From assembly GCF_943371255.1 (NCBI RefSeq), contig NZ_CALRUC010000095.1, positions 1 through 17,277 of the forward strand: DNA of 17,277 bases, read 5' to 3'. The DNA comes from Ferrovibrio terrae_B. Its GTDB lineage: Bacteria > Pseudomonadota > Alphaproteobacteria > Ferrovibrionales > Ferrovibrionaceae. Positions 1 through 8,462 of this stretch are shown in pieces (the first letter of the stretch is position 1; every line of letters starts with the position of its first letter). The notes beneath the pieces were generated by a model. The model ran no database searches. It saw only the letters and a list, made by a program, of their open reading frames with translations, and was not told the origin of the DNA. Made by a program: the position numbers and the translations under genes.

Positions 1-45
1 GTCGGTCAAGCGCCGCTCATTTGCCAAGTTCCTCTTTACTATCAA

Positions 46-813
46 ATGCCTGACATCGATCACACCCATGACGCTTTGCTGGGCGGCCTGATCCGCCTGA
101 AACAGCCACGCAAGGGCCAGCGCGCCAGTGCCGATGCAGTCATGCTGGCGGCTGCGGTTGCGGCCAAGTCCCATGCGCAGGTGCTGGAGCTGGGCTGCGG
201 CTCCGGCGTCGCCATGCTCTGCCTGGCGGCGCGGCTGAAAACCGTCAGTGTCGCCGGCGTGGAACTGCAGCCCGATCTGGCGGCGCTGTGTGCCCGCAAT
301 ATCGCGGCCAACGGGCTGGACGACCGGCTGAGTGTGCATGAAGGCGATATCCGGGCGCGGCGCATCGCCGGCCTGGCGCCCAACAGCTTCGACCAGGTGT
401 TTGCCAATCCGCCCTATTTCGACATGGCGCGACATCGTGTCTCACCGCATGCCGGGCGGGCGGCGGCGCGTGCCGAGGCTGAGGATGCCGATCTGGGCCA
501 CTGGATCGCCGCCATGCTGCGCTATGCCAGGCCCAATGGCGGCCTGACCCTGATCCACAAGGCGGAGCGGCTGGGCGACATCCTGGCGGCCCTGTCCCCC
601 CAGTCTGGCAAACAGGGAGCCGGTGCGATTCGGGTGATTCCGCTGTGGTCGAAGGCCGGTCAGCCGGCGAAACGCGTGATCGTGCGGGCGATCAAGGGCA
701 GCAAGGCGCCGCTGACGCTGACGCCGGGCCTTTTGCTGCACCGGCCCGACGGCAGCTACCTGCCGGACATCGACGCCGTGCTGCGCGACGGCGCCGCCCT
801 GCCCGAAGTTTAA
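46..813 (+). CDS. TrmN6-like tRNA1(Val) N6-adenine methyltransferase
   Basis: This 255-residue protein is a class I S-adenosylmethionine-dependent methyltransferase. Motif I, VLELGCGSG, lies at residues 46-54, an acidic residue for the ribose (E73, in GVELQPD) follows, and the catalytic motif IV NPPYF is at 121-125. NPPY/F is the signature of enzymes that methylate exocyclic amino groups. The opening, with LLGG and KQPRKGQRASADAVMLAA, matches the COG4123/TrmN6 family, which modifies A37 of tRNA1(Val) in E. coli. The start at 46 keeps that conserved opening, but no Shine-Dalgarno sequence is visible in the 45 bases upstream, which hold nothing else I recognise; the message may have a very short leader. 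An rRNA or protein substrate for this lineage's paralogue cannot be excluded. The enzyme class is secure; the exact target is inferred. Confidence 0.85.
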   Translation: MPDIDHTHDALLGGLIRLKQPRKGQRASADAVMLAAAVAAKSHAQVLELGCGSGVAMLCLAARLKTVSVAGVELQPDLAALCARNIAANGLDDRLSVHEGDIRARRIAGLAPNSFDQVFANPPYFDMARHRVSPHAGRAAARAEAEDADLGHWIAAMLRYARPNGGLTLIHKAERLGDILAALSPQSGKQGAGAIRVIPLWSKAGQPAKRVIVRAIKGSKAPLTLTPGLLLHRPDGSYLPDIDAVLRDGAALPEV

Positions 814-888
814 GGGAGCCCTTGCGGCAGCCGGCCGCAGGCCCCAGAATCGGCCCAATCCGCGTTTCACACCCATATCCGGGTTTTC

Positions 889-1107
889 ATGCTGAAATAT
901 CTGCTGCTGATCCTGCTGGTTGCCGCTGTCTGGTATGGCTGGCGCTACGTCAATCGCAAGCCCGCACAGAAGCCGCCGGCGCCGACGCAGCCGGCGCAGG
1001 ACAAACCCGCCCCGAAAGCGGTGGCCGAGGACCTGAAACCCTGCCCGGTCTGTGGCACCTATACCACCGGCGCAACCTGTGGCCGTCCGGAGTGCCGGCC
1101 GGCCTAG
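889..1107 (+). CDS. Small membrane-anchored protein with four-cysteine zinc-ribbon-like tail
   Basis: This is a 72-residue protein of unknown function. Residues 1-20 form a hydrophobic segment (LLLILLVAAVWYGW) that would be a signal anchor. A proline/alanine/lysine-rich linker (24-50) follows, then a C-terminal cluster of four cysteines, C52, C55, C64 and C69, spaced CX2C-X8-CX4C. That spacing suggests a small zinc-binding knuckle, probably on the cytoplasmic face if the positively charged NRK after the helix obeys the positive-inside rule. It sits 75 bases after the methyltransferase and 120 bases before glyQ, all on one strand. It resembles in outline the short PP0621-type proteins (N-terminal helix plus CxxC knuckle), but I cannot show homology. 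It is probably a real gene because the architecture is coherent and codon use resembles the neighbours. No strong Shine-Dalgarno sequence is visible before its ATG. Confidence 0.7.
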   Translation: MLKYLLLILLVAAVWYGWRYVNRKPAQKPPAPTQPAQDKPAPKAVAEDLKPCPVCGTYTTGATCGRPECRPA

Positions 1108-1227
1108 TTTCCCGGCCTAAGTCGAAGCCGCCAATGGCTTGATTCCAAAGCCTGCGCTGGCTAAGGTCCGCCCGATTTTCAACCCCTCCAAAACGCACGC
1201 AAAGGCGAGAGCGCAAAGGACCCTGCG

Positions 1228-2133
1228 ATGGCGCCCCCCCGACCCGCTGCGGCTTCGTCGTTTCAGGATCTGATCCTTACGCTGCAGACCTATTGGGCGC
1301 GGCAGGGCTGCCTGCTGCTGCAGCCCTACGACATGGAAGTGGGCGCCGGCACCTCGCATCCCGCCACGACCCTGCGCGCGCTCGGCCCCGAGCCGTGGAG
1401 CGTCGCCTATGTGCAGCCCTCGCGCCGGCCGAAGGATGGCCGCTATGGCGAGAACCCCAACCGCCTGCAGCATTACTACCAGTTCCAGGTGGTGCTGAAG
1501 CCGAGCCCGGCCAATGTGCTGGAGCTGTATCTCGGCTCGCTGGAGGCGCTCGGCATCTCGTCCAAGCGCCACGATATCCGCTTTGTCGAAGACGACTGGG
1601 AAAACCCGACGCTGGGCGCCTGGGGCCTGGGCTGGGAAGTCTGGTGCGATGGCATGGAGGTGACGCAGTTCACCTATTTCCAGCAGGTCGGCGGTTTCGA
1701 CTGCGCGCCGGTCTCGGCCGAGATCACCTATGGCCTGGAGCGCCTTGCGATGTATGTGCAGGGCAAGGACAATGTCTACGACCTGGATTTCAACGGCCGC
1801 GGCGTGAAATACGGCGAGGTGTTCCACCAGGCCGAACGCGAATTCTCCGCCTACAATTTCGAGCATGCCGACACCGAGCAGCTGTTCCGCCGCTTCGCCG
1901 ATGTCGAGAAGGAATGCATGGCACTGGTGGACAAGGGCCTGGCGCTGCCGGCCTATGACCAGTGCCTGAAGGCGAGTCATACCTTCAACCTGCTGGATGC
2001 GCGCGGCGTCATCAGCGTCACCGAACGCGCCGCCTATATCGGCCGCGTGCGCACGCTGGCGAAAGCCTGCTGCACCCAGTGGCTGAAGGGTCGCGGCCAT
2101 CTGCCCTCTGACATGAAAGCGGAGGGCGCATGA
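1228..2133 (+). CDS. glyQ: Glycyl-tRNA synthetase alpha subunit
   Basis: GlyQ is the catalytic alpha subunit of the bacterial alpha2-beta2 glycyl-tRNA synthetase, which charges tRNA-Gly with glycine using ATP in the cytoplasm. The 301-residue length is normal for the family. Recognisable blocks are FQDLILTLQTYWARQGCLLL near the N terminus, PYDMEVGAGTSHPATTLRAL, the class II motif-2 region around VAYVQPSRRPKDGRYGENPN, and NPTLGAWGLGWEVWCDGMEV near residues 123-142. AAAGGA at 1215-1220 gives a ribosome-binding site 7 bases before the ATG. The gene ends in a 4-base ATGA overlap with glyS, which fits coupled translation of the two subunits. In the preceding 120-base gap, TTGATT (1139-1144) and TAAGGT (1162-1167) at 17-base spacing form only a weak promoter candidate. 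Confidence 0.97.
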   Translation: MAPPRPAAASSFQDLILTLQTYWARQGCLLLQPYDMEVGAGTSHPATTLRALGPEPWSVAYVQPSRRPKDGRYGENPNRLQHYYQFQVVLKPSPANVLELYLGSLEALGISSKRHDIRFVEDDWENPTLGAWGLGWEVWCDGMEVTQFTYFQQVGGFDCAPVSAEITYGLERLAMYVQGKDNVYDLDFNGRGVKYGEVFHQAEREFSAYNFEHADTEQLFRRFADVEKECMALVDKGLALPAYDQCLKASHTFNLLDARGVISVTERAAYIGRVRTLAKACCTQWLKGRGHLPSDMKAEGA

Positions 2134-4205
2134 TGCTCGGCGAACTCCTGCTCGAGCTGCACTCGGAAGAGATTCCCGCGCGCATGCAGCAGCGCGCCGC
2201 CGAGGATCTGCAGCGCCTGGTCAGCGACAGCTTCAAGAAGGCCGGCCTGCATTTCGACAAGACCGAGGCCTATGTCACGCCGCGCCGCCTGGCGCTGGTG
2301 GTGCGCGGCCTGCCGCGGATGCAGGATGCCGTGCGCGAAGAAAAGAAGGGCCCCCGTGTCGGTTCGCCCGATGCGGCGATCCAGGGCTTCCTGCGCGGTG
2401 CCGGCCTGACTTCGCTGGATGCCTGCGAGAAACGCGACACCGGCAAGGGTGAATTCTGGTTCGCCGTGGTGGAGAAGCCGGGTGAGGCCACCAAGGATGC
2501 GCTGCTGCGCCTGCTGCCCGAGGCGCTGGCCCAGCTGCCCTGGCCGAAATCGATGCGCTGGGCCGACCAGAGCCTGCGCTGGGTGCGACCACTGCATTCG
2601 ATGATCTGCCTGTTCGAGGGCGAGACGGTGCCGTTTGTGTTCGGCCATCTCACCGCCGGCGACAGCACCTGCGGCCATCGCTTCCAGGCGCCGGCGCGCT
2701 TTGCCGTGCGCGATGCCAATGACTATCTGCGCCGCCTGCGTGCCGCCTATGTCGAGCCCGATTTCGCCGTGCGCCGCGCCGCCGTGCTCAAGGATGCCGC
2801 CTTCGCCGCCGCCAGCGAACAGCTGGTGCTGGTGGAAGATCCCGGCCTGGCGGATGAGGTGACGGGTCTGGTCGAGCAGCCGGTCGTGCTGCTGGGCCGC
2901 ATCCCGCAGCAGTTCATGGATGTGCCGCGCGAGGTGCTGACCACCACGATGCGCTCGCACCAGAAATATTTCGCGCTGAACACCAAGGACGGCGCACTGG
3001 CGCCGCGCTTTGTCATCGTCGCCAACACGCTGACCGACGATGGCGGCAAGCAGGTGGTGGCCGGCAACGAACGCGTGCTGAACGCGCGCCTGTCGGATGC
3101 CAAGTTCTTCTGGGATCAGGATCGCCGGCAGACCCTGGAAAGCCGCCTGCCGGCGCTGAAGGACATCGTGTTCCATGCCAGGCTGGGCACCGTGGCGCAG
3201 AAGGCCGAACGCGTCGAACGCCTGGCCTACGAGATCGCCACCGCGCTGCATGCCGATGCCAAGATGGCGCGCCGCGCCGCCAAGCTGGCCAAGGCCGATC
3301 TGGTCAGCGGGCTGGTCGGCGAATTCCCCGAACTGCAGGGCATCATGGGGCGCTATTACGCGCTGAATGATGGCGAGGCGCCCGCGGTGGCCGATGCCAT
3401 CGCGCAGCATTATGCGCCGCAGGGGCCGAACGACCGCTGCCCGACCGCCGATGTCTCGGTGACGGTGGCGCTGGCCGACAAGATCGACACGCTGGCCGGC
3501 TTCTTTGCCATCGACGAGAAACCGACCGGTTCGAAAGATCCCTTTGCGCTGCGCCGCGCCGCGCTCGGCGTGATCCGCCTGATCCTGGAAAACAAGCTGG
3601 CCCTGCCGCTGCGCGCGCTGTTCCGCTCGGCGCTGTCGCTGCAGATCCAGCAGGCGGATGGCAAGCGCAACCCGACCGAGGAGCTGCTGCAGTTCTTCGT
3701 CGATCGCCTGAAGGTGCATCTGCGCGAGCAGGGCGTGCGCCATGATCTGGTCGCGGCGGTGTTCGCCCGTGGCGACGATGACGATCTGGTGCGCGTGCTG
3801 GCCAAGGTGGATGCCCTGCGCGGTTTCCTGACCGAGGGCGAGGGCGCCAATCTGCTGGTGGCCTATCGCCGCGCCAACAACATCGTGCGCGCCGAGATGA
3901 AAAAGACGCCGGAGCTGAAGCTGGGCGATGTCGATGGCCGCCTGATCGCGCAGGACGAGGAGCGCGCGCTGGTCACGGCGCTGGGCGACCTGCCGGGCGC
4001 CGTCTCCGGAAAGACACAGGACGAGGCGGATTTCCGTCATTATCTTGCCACACTTGCGCGGCTACGTGCGCCGGTCGATGCATTTTTCGAGCATGTCACG
4101 GTGAATGCCGATGACACTGCCGTGCGCCGCAATCGTTTGAGTTTGCTTTCCGCCGTTGTCGGAAGCATGGACCGTATCGCCGACTTCTCGCAGATCGAAG
4201 GGTAA
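2130..4205 (+). CDS. glyS: Glycyl-tRNA synthetase beta subunit
   Basis: GlyS is the large tRNA-binding subunit that pairs with GlyQ. The 691-residue length is typical. The N terminus (LLLELHSEEIPARMQQRAAED) and the EFPELQG-IMGRYYA block near residue 398 are family signatures. The C-terminal part, with YRRANNIVRAE, is the DALR-type anticodon-binding region. There are two adjacent ATG codons, at 2130 and 2133. GGAGG at 2121-2125 lies 4 bases before the first and 7 before the second, so the second may be the true start; the difference is one methionine. The overlap with the glyQ stop indicates a translationally coupled operon, so the subunits are made in balance. The gene stops 7 bases before ppdK, so all three are probably co-transcribed. 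Confidence 0.97.
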   Translation: MMLGELLLELHSEEIPARMQQRAAEDLQRLVSDSFKKAGLHFDKTEAYVTPRRLALVVRGLPRMQDAVREEKKGPRVGSPDAAIQGFLRGAGLTSLDACEKRDTGKGEFWFAVVEKPGEATKDALLRLLPEALAQLPWPKSMRWADQSLRWVRPLHSMICLFEGETVPFVFGHLTAGDSTCGHRFQAPARFAVRDANDYLRRLRAAYVEPDFAVRRAAVLKDAAFAAASEQLVLVEDPGLADEVTGLVEQPVVLLGRIPQQFMDVPREVLTTTMRSHQKYFALNTKDGALAPRFVIVANTLTDDGGKQVVAGNERVLNARLSDAKFFWDQDRRQTLESRLPALKDIVFHARLGTVAQKAERVERLAYEIATALHADAKMARRAAKLAKADLVSGLVGEFPELQGIMGRYYALNDGEAPAVADAIAQHYAPQGPNDRCPTADVSVTVALADKIDTLAGFFAIDEKPTGSKDPFALRRAALGVIRLILENKLALPLRALFRSALSLQIQQADGKRNPTEELLQFFVDRLKVHLREQGVRHDLVAAVFARGDDDDLVRVLAKVDALRGFLTEGEGANLLVAYRRANNIVRAEMKKTPELKLGDVDGRLIAQDEERALVTALGDLPGAVSGKTQDEADFRHYLATLARLRAPVDAFFEHVTVNADDTAVRRNRLSLLSAVVGSMDRIADFSQIEG

Positions 4206-4212
4206 CAGACCG

Positions 4213-7068
4213 ATGGCCAAGCCCAAGCCGAAGAAGAAAATCGCCCCCAAGGCCAAGAAGGCCGCCAAGGCAAAGAGCCGCACCAAGGTGAAGGCCAGGG
4301 CCGCTGCCGCGCCGAAGAAGGCAGTGAAGAAGGCGGCCCCCAAGAAGGCTGTGAAAAAGGGTGTGAAGGCCACGGCTGCTGCGCCGGCCAAGGGCAAGCT
4401 GGTCTACTCGTTTGGCGACGGCAAGGCCGAAGGCCGTGCCGATATGAAGAACCTGCTGGGCGGCAAGGGCGCCAACCTGGCCGAGATGTCGAATATCGGC
4501 CTGCCGGTTCCCCCGGGCCTGACCATCACCACCGAGGTCTGCACCGCCTATTACAAGAACGGCAAGCAGTATCCCAAGGAGCTGAAGGGCCAGGTCGACG
4601 CCGCCCTGATCAAGGTCGAGAAGCTGGTCGGCGCCAAGTTCGGCGACGCCAAAAAGCCGCTGCTGGTCTCGGTGCGCTCAGGCGCCCGCGCTTCCATGCC
4701 GGGCATGATGGACACGGTGCTCAATCTTGGCCTCAATGATGTGACCGTCGAAGGCCTGGCCAAGCTGTCGGGCAACGAGCGCTTCGCCTGGGACAGCTAC
4801 CGCCGCTTCATCCAGATGTATTCCAATGTCGTGCTCGATGTCGGGCATGAGCATTTCGAGGAACTGCTCGAAATGCACAAGGAAGAGCATGGCCTCAACC
4901 TGGATACCGAACTGAAGGCGGAAGACTGGAAGCAGATCGTCGCTGCTTACAAGAAGAAGGTGCAGCAGGAACTGGGCCGTCCCTTCCCGCAGGATGTGCG
5001 CGACCAGCTCTGGGGTGCCATCGGCGCCGTGTTCTCCAGCTGGATGAACCAGCGCGCCATCACTTACCGCAGTCTGAACAACATCCCGGCCTCCTGGGGT
5101 ACGGCGGTGAACGTGCAGGCGATGGTGTTCGGCAACATGGGCGAAACCTCATGCACCGGCGTCGCCTTCACCCGCGATCCCGCGACGGGCGAGAAGATTT
5201 ATTACGGCGAATACCTGATCAACGCGCAGGGCGAGGATGTCGTGGCCGGCATTCGCACGCCGCAGCAGCTGACCAAGACCTCGCGGCTGGCCGTCGGCAA
5301 CGAGATGCCGTCGATGGAAGAATCGATGCCGGCGACTTTCAAGCAGCTGGTCGGTGTGTTCGTGAAGCTGGAAAAGCATTATCGCGACATGCAGGACATC
5401 GAATTCACCGTCCAGCAGGGCAAGCTGTGGATGCTGCAGACCCGCTCGGGCAAGCGCACCGCCAAGGCCGCGATCAAGATCGCCGTCGACATGGTGAAGG
5501 AAAAGCTGATCAGCCAGGGCGAAGCAGTCCTGCGCGTCGAGCCCTCGTCGCTGGACCAGCTGCTGCATCCCACGCCCGATCCGAAGGCCGAGCGCAAGGT
5601 GATCGCCAAGGGCCTGGCGGCGTCGCCGGGTGCGGCCTCGGGCAAGGCGGTGTTCCTCGCCGATGAAGCCGAGCAGATGGCCGGCAAGGGCGAGGCCGTC
5701 ATTCTCTGCCGCGTCGAGACCTCGCCGGAAGACATCCATGGCATGCATGCCGCCAAGGGCATTCTGACCGCCCGTGGCGGCACCACCAGCCATGCGGCCG
5801 TGGTGGCGCGCGGCATGGGCCGGCCCTGCGTTTCGGGCGCCGGCAGCATCCGTATCGATTACGCCGCTGGCAAGATGACGATTGGCGACCTCACCGTGAA
5901 CAAGGGTGATGTCATCACCATCGACGGTTCGACCGGCGAAGTGATTGTCGGCCTGATGCCGATGATCGAGCCGCAGCTGTCGGGTGACTTCGGCCAGCTG
6001 ATGGTCTGGGCTGACAAGCTGCGCAGGCTGAAGGTCCGCACCAATGCCGAGACCCCGGCGGATGCGGAAACCGCCGTGCGCTTTGGCTGCGAAGGCATCG
6101 GCCTGTGCCGCACCGAGCATATGTTCTTTGATGCCGACCGCATCACTGCAGTGCGCGAGATGATCCTGTCGCCTGCGGTCGAAGGCCGCAAGAAGGCGTT
6201 GGCCAAGATCCTGCCGATGCAGCGCGAGGATTTCATACAGCTGTTCAAGATCATGGCCGGCCGTCCGGTGACGATCCGCCTGCTCGATCCGCCGCTGCAT
6301 GAGTTCCTGCCCAAGACCGATGCCGATTTCGACGCGGTTGCCCGCGGCACCGGCCTGAGCGTGGCTGCGCTGAAGGAGCGCAAGAAGGCGCTGGAAGAAA
6401 CCAACCCGATGCTGGGCCATCGCGGCTGCCGACTGGGCATCAGCTATCCGGAAATTTACGAGATGCAGGCGCGCGCCATCTTCGAGGCGGCGGTGACGGT
6501 ATCGAAGGCCGGCGGCAAGCCGGTCGAGCCGGAAGTGATGATCCCGCTGGTTGCCACCAAGGCCGAGATCGACATCCTCAAGGCCCGCATCGATGCCATC
6601 GCCGGCGCGGTGTTCAAGGAACAGGGCAAGAAGGTGAAGTATCTGGTCGGCACCATGATCGAACTGCCGCGCGCCGCCCTGCGCGCCGCCGAGATCGCCG
6701 AGACCGCCGAGTTCTTCTCGTTCGGTACCAACGACCTGACGCAGACAACGCTGGGCATCAGCCGCGATGACTCGGCGCTGTTCATGGAAGACTACCTGAA
6801 GGCCGGGATCTTCGAGCGCGATCCCTTCGTCACCATCGACCAGGCCGGCGTCGGCGAGTTGGTGAAGATCGCGGCCGAGCGTGGCCGCAGCGTGCGCAAG
6901 GATATCAAGCTCGGCATCTGCGGCGAGCATGGCGGCGATCCGTCGTCCGTGCGCTTCTGCCACAATGCCGGTCTGGATTACGTGTCCTGCTCGCCCTATC
7001 GCGTGCCGATCGCCCGCTTGGCGGCGGCGCAGGCGGCGATTTCCGAGGAAAAGGCCAGCGAGGCCTGA
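4213..7068 (+). CDS. ppdK: Pyruvate, phosphate dikinase with lysine-rich N-terminal extension
   Basis: PPDK interconverts pyruvate, ATP and phosphate with phosphoenolpyruvate, AMP and pyrophosphate. The 951-residue protein carries the N-terminal nucleotide-binding domain (from about residue 63; LLGGKGANLAEMSNIGLPVP), the phosphohistidine domain with GGTTSHAAVVARGMGRPCV (catalytic His527; Thr525 corresponds to the threonine targeted by PPDK regulatory proteins), and the C-terminal PEP-binding barrel with GLCRTEHMFF, SFGTNDLTQ and catalytic Cys903 in CGEHGGDPS. Bacterial enzymes are usually about 870-900 residues. The excess is at the N terminus, where residues 1-60 contain 22 Lys, 2 Arg, many Ala/Pro and no Asp or Glu. 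The ATG at 4213, preceded by AAGGG at 4198-4202, is preferred to an in-frame TTG at 4156 that would overlap glyS. No PPDK regulatory kinase gene is in the window. Confidence 0.96.
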   Translation: MAKPKPKKKIAPKAKKAAKAKSRTKVKARAAAAPKKAVKKAAPKKAVKKGVKATAAAPAKGKLVYSFGDGKAEGRADMKNLLGGKGANLAEMSNIGLPVPPGLTITTEVCTAYYKNGKQYPKELKGQVDAALIKVEKLVGAKFGDAKKPLLVSVRSGARASMPGMMDTVLNLGLNDVTVEGLAKLSGNERFAWDSYRRFIQMYSNVVLDVGHEHFEELLEMHKEEHGLNLDTELKAEDWKQIVAAYKKKVQQELGRPFPQDVRDQLWGAIGAVFSSWMNQRAITYRSLNNIPASWGTAVNVQAMVFGNMGETSCTGVAFTRDPATGEKIYYGEYLINAQGEDVVAGIRTPQQLTKTSRLAVGNEMPSMEESMPATFKQLVGVFVKLEKHYRDMQDIEFTVQQGKLWMLQTRSGKRTAKAAIKIAVDMVKEKLISQGEAVLRVEPSSLDQLLHPTPDPKAERKVIAKGLAASPGAASGKAVFLADEAEQMAGKGEAVILCRVETSPEDIHGMHAAKGILTARGGTTSHAAVVARGMGRPCVSGAGSIRIDYAAGKMTIGDLTVNKGDVITIDGSTGEVIVGLMPMIEPQLSGDFGQLMVWADKLRRLKVRTNAETPADAETAVRFGCEGIGLCRTEHMFFDADRITAVREMILSPAVEGRKKALAKILPMQREDFIQLFKIMAGRPVTIRLLDPPLHEFLPKTDADFDAVARGTGLSVAALKERKKALEETNPMLGHRGCRLGISYPEIYEMQARAIFEAAVTVSKAGGKPVEPEVMIPLVATKAEIDILKARIDAIAGAVFKEQGKKVKYLVGTMIELPRAALRAAEIAETAEFFSFGTNDLTQTTLGISRDDSALFMEDYLKAGIFERDPFVTIDQAGVGELVKIAAERGRSVRKDIKLGICGEHGGDPSSVRFCHNAGLDYVSCSPYRVPIARLAAAQAAISEEKASEA

Positions 7069-7088
7069 GCCGAACGGCAGCCGATACG

Positions 7089-7118
7089 AAAAAGGCCGGA
7101 CATTGTCCGGCCTTTTTT
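7089..7118. terminator. Bidirectional intrinsic terminator between ppdK and mrp
   Basis: GGCCGGAC (7094-7101) and GTCCGGCC (7105-7112) form a perfect 8-bp stem around the loop ATT. Five A precede the stem (7089-7093) and six T follow it (7113-7118), so it reads as a rho-independent terminator in both directions. It lies 20 bases after the ppdK stop and 20 bases from the end of the convergent mrp gene, so it should terminate both transcripts. Confidence 0.9.
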
Positions 7119-7138
7119 ACGCCCGGTGGATATCCGGG

Positions 7139-8314
7139 TTACTCGATGGTGATGCGCGGCATGCGGCTGGTGGCGGCGTCGCGGTCGATCTTCTCGGCCA
7201 CTTTCGCCGCTATGGCGCGATAGGCCTTGGCCTCGTCGCTGTCGGGCATGGAGGCTACGATCGGCGCGCCGCCATCGCTGGTTTCGCGGATCTCGATCTT
7301 GAGCGGCAGTTCACCCAGGAAATCGCAGCCCAGCTCCTCGGCAGTCTTGCGGGCACCGCCATGGGCGAAGATGTCGCTGCGATGGCCGCAATTGGGGCAG
7401 CAGAAATAGCTCATATTCTCGATGATGCCGAGCACCGGCACATCGACGCGGCGGAACATGTTCAGCCCCTTGCGGGCATCCAGCAGGGCGATGTCCTGCG
7501 GCGTGGAGACGATCACCGCGCCGGCCAGCGGCACACGCTGGGCCATGGTCAGTTGGGCATCGCCGGTGCCGGGCGGCATGTCGACCACCAGCACGTCCAA
7601 CTCGCCCCATTCGACATCACGCAGCATCTGTTCCAGCGCGCTCATCACCATCGGGCCGCGCCAGATCATCGGCGTGTCTTCCGGCACCAGGAAGCCCATC
7701 GACATGCAGGGAATGCCCCAGCCCTGAAGGGGGTGCAGGCGCTTGCCGTCGGGCGAATGCGGCTTGCCGGTGATGCCCATCATGCGCGGCAGCGAGGGGC
7801 CGTAGATATCGGCATCCAGCAGACCGACCTTCTTGCCGCTCTGGGCCAGCGCCAGGGCCAGGTTGACGGCGGTGGTGGATTTGCCGACGCCGCCCTTGCC
7901 CGAAGCCACGGCGATGATCGAGCGGATGCCCGGGATGGCGGGGCGGGCACTCACTTCGGGTGCCTTGCCAGCCTGGCCGCCGGGGGGCGCGGCATGGCTA
8001 TGTCCATGATCGTGCCCGTGATTATGGGCATGCGGGGCTGCTTTGGCGGCGCCGGATTTGCCCTGGCTCTCGGCCGTCAGCACCACGGTGGCGGAGGTGA
8101 CGCCCGGCAGGCGGGCGACCGCCTGTTCGGCGGCCCGGCGCAGCGGCTCCTTGGCGGCGCCCTCTTTGGCCGGCACTTCCAGCACAAAACCAATGTTGCC
8201 GCCCTTGATGACCAGTCCGGACACAATTCCGAGATCGACCACATTCTTGCCATGATCGGTGTCTACCACACCGCGCAGCGCGTCCATGATCTGCGCTTCT
8301 GTAACCCCGGTCAT
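7139..8314 (-). CDS. apbC: Mrp/ApbC family Fe-S cluster carrier ATPase with His-rich linker
   Basis: This 391-residue P-loop protein belongs to the Mrp/NBP35/ApbC family, which holds and transfers Fe-S clusters in the cytoplasm. An N-terminal DUF59/MIP18-like domain (about 1-82) is followed by a linker, then the ATPase domain. GKGGVGKST at 139-147 is the deviant Walker A motif, DADIYGPSLPRMMG follows (168-180), DMPPGTGD lies at 245-252, and C306-X2-C309 (in CCPNCGH) is the cluster-binding pair at the dimer interface. The linker has seven alternating histidines between H95 and H107. The start at 8314 is chosen because AGGGA lies 8 bases upstream on the coding strand; in-frame ATGs at 8353 and 8380 lack such a site and would add residues ahead of the DUF59 domain. 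It is divergent from hflK, a common alphaproteobacterial arrangement. Confidence 0.95.
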   Translation of the reverse strand: MTGVTEAQIMDALRGVVDTDHGKNVVDLGIVSGLVIKGGNIGFVLEVPAKEGAAKEPLRRAAEQAVARLPGVTSATVVLTAESQGKSGAAKAAPHAHNHGHDHGHSHAAPPGGQAGKAPEVSARPAIPGIRSIIAVASGKGGVGKSTTAVNLALALAQSGKKVGLLDADIYGPSLPRMMGITGKPHSPDGKRLHPLQGWGIPCMSMGFLVPEDTPMIWRGPMVMSALEQMLRDVEWGELDVLVVDMPPGTGDAQLTMAQRVPLAGAVIVSTPQDIALLDARKGLNMFRRVDVPVLGIIENMSYFCCPNCGHRSDIFAHGGARKTAEELGCDFLGELPLKIEIRETSDGGAPIVASMPDSDEAKAYRAIAAKVAEKIDRDAATSRMPRITIE

Positions 8315-8386
8315 GCTTGAAATCCCTGTAAACGTTCCAATATTCTTGATCATCGGCAGGCAAAGCCGCGCTTGTGCCAAGCGATT

Positions 8387-8415
8387 GATATATCGCGGGT
8401 AGGGGGCGCCGGCAA
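8387..8415 (-). promoter_or_regulatory. Candidate sigma-70 promoter for mrp/apbC
   Basis: On the minus strand TTGCCG (8415-8410) and TATATC (8392-8387) are separated by exactly 17 bases; each matches 4 of 6 consensus positions. Transcription would start near 8380, leaving a leader of about 66 bases before the ATG at 8314. The -10 lies inside the only notably AT-rich patch of this half of the divergent spacer. This is motif matching by eye, so it remains a candidate. Confidence 0.35.
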
Positions 8416-8462
8416 TTCATCTGCCCAAGTGCTCTCGTTGGGCGCTGATCCGGGGTACAAGA

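Noticed and set aside
1097..1117. GGCCGG/CCGGCC inverted repeat around the stop codon of the 72-residue gene
   Set aside because: It is only a 6-bp stem with a 9-base loop in GC-rich DNA and no T tract follows, so it is not convincing as a terminator.
2034..4040. A 668-codon minus-strand frame opposite glyS
   Set aside because: It is fully antisense to glyS, has no recognisable domain, and is explained by the strong third-position GC bias. The similar 604-codon frame opposite ppdK (5149-6963) was rejected for the same reason.
4156..4212. Upstream TTG start for ppdK
   Set aside because: It would overlap the end of glyS and add 19 unrelated residues. The ATG at 4213 has AAGGG upstream and begins the lysine-rich tail directly.
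8353..8380. Earlier ATG starts for mrp
   Set aside because: They lack ribosome-binding sites and add residues before the conserved DUF59 opening. The ATG at 8314 has AGGGA at good spacing.
8366..8383. Sigma-54-like TTGGCAC element on the minus strand upstream of mrp
   Set aside because: The GG has a GC at the right 10-base distance, but the -12 block reads CGGC instead of TTGC, so the match is poor.
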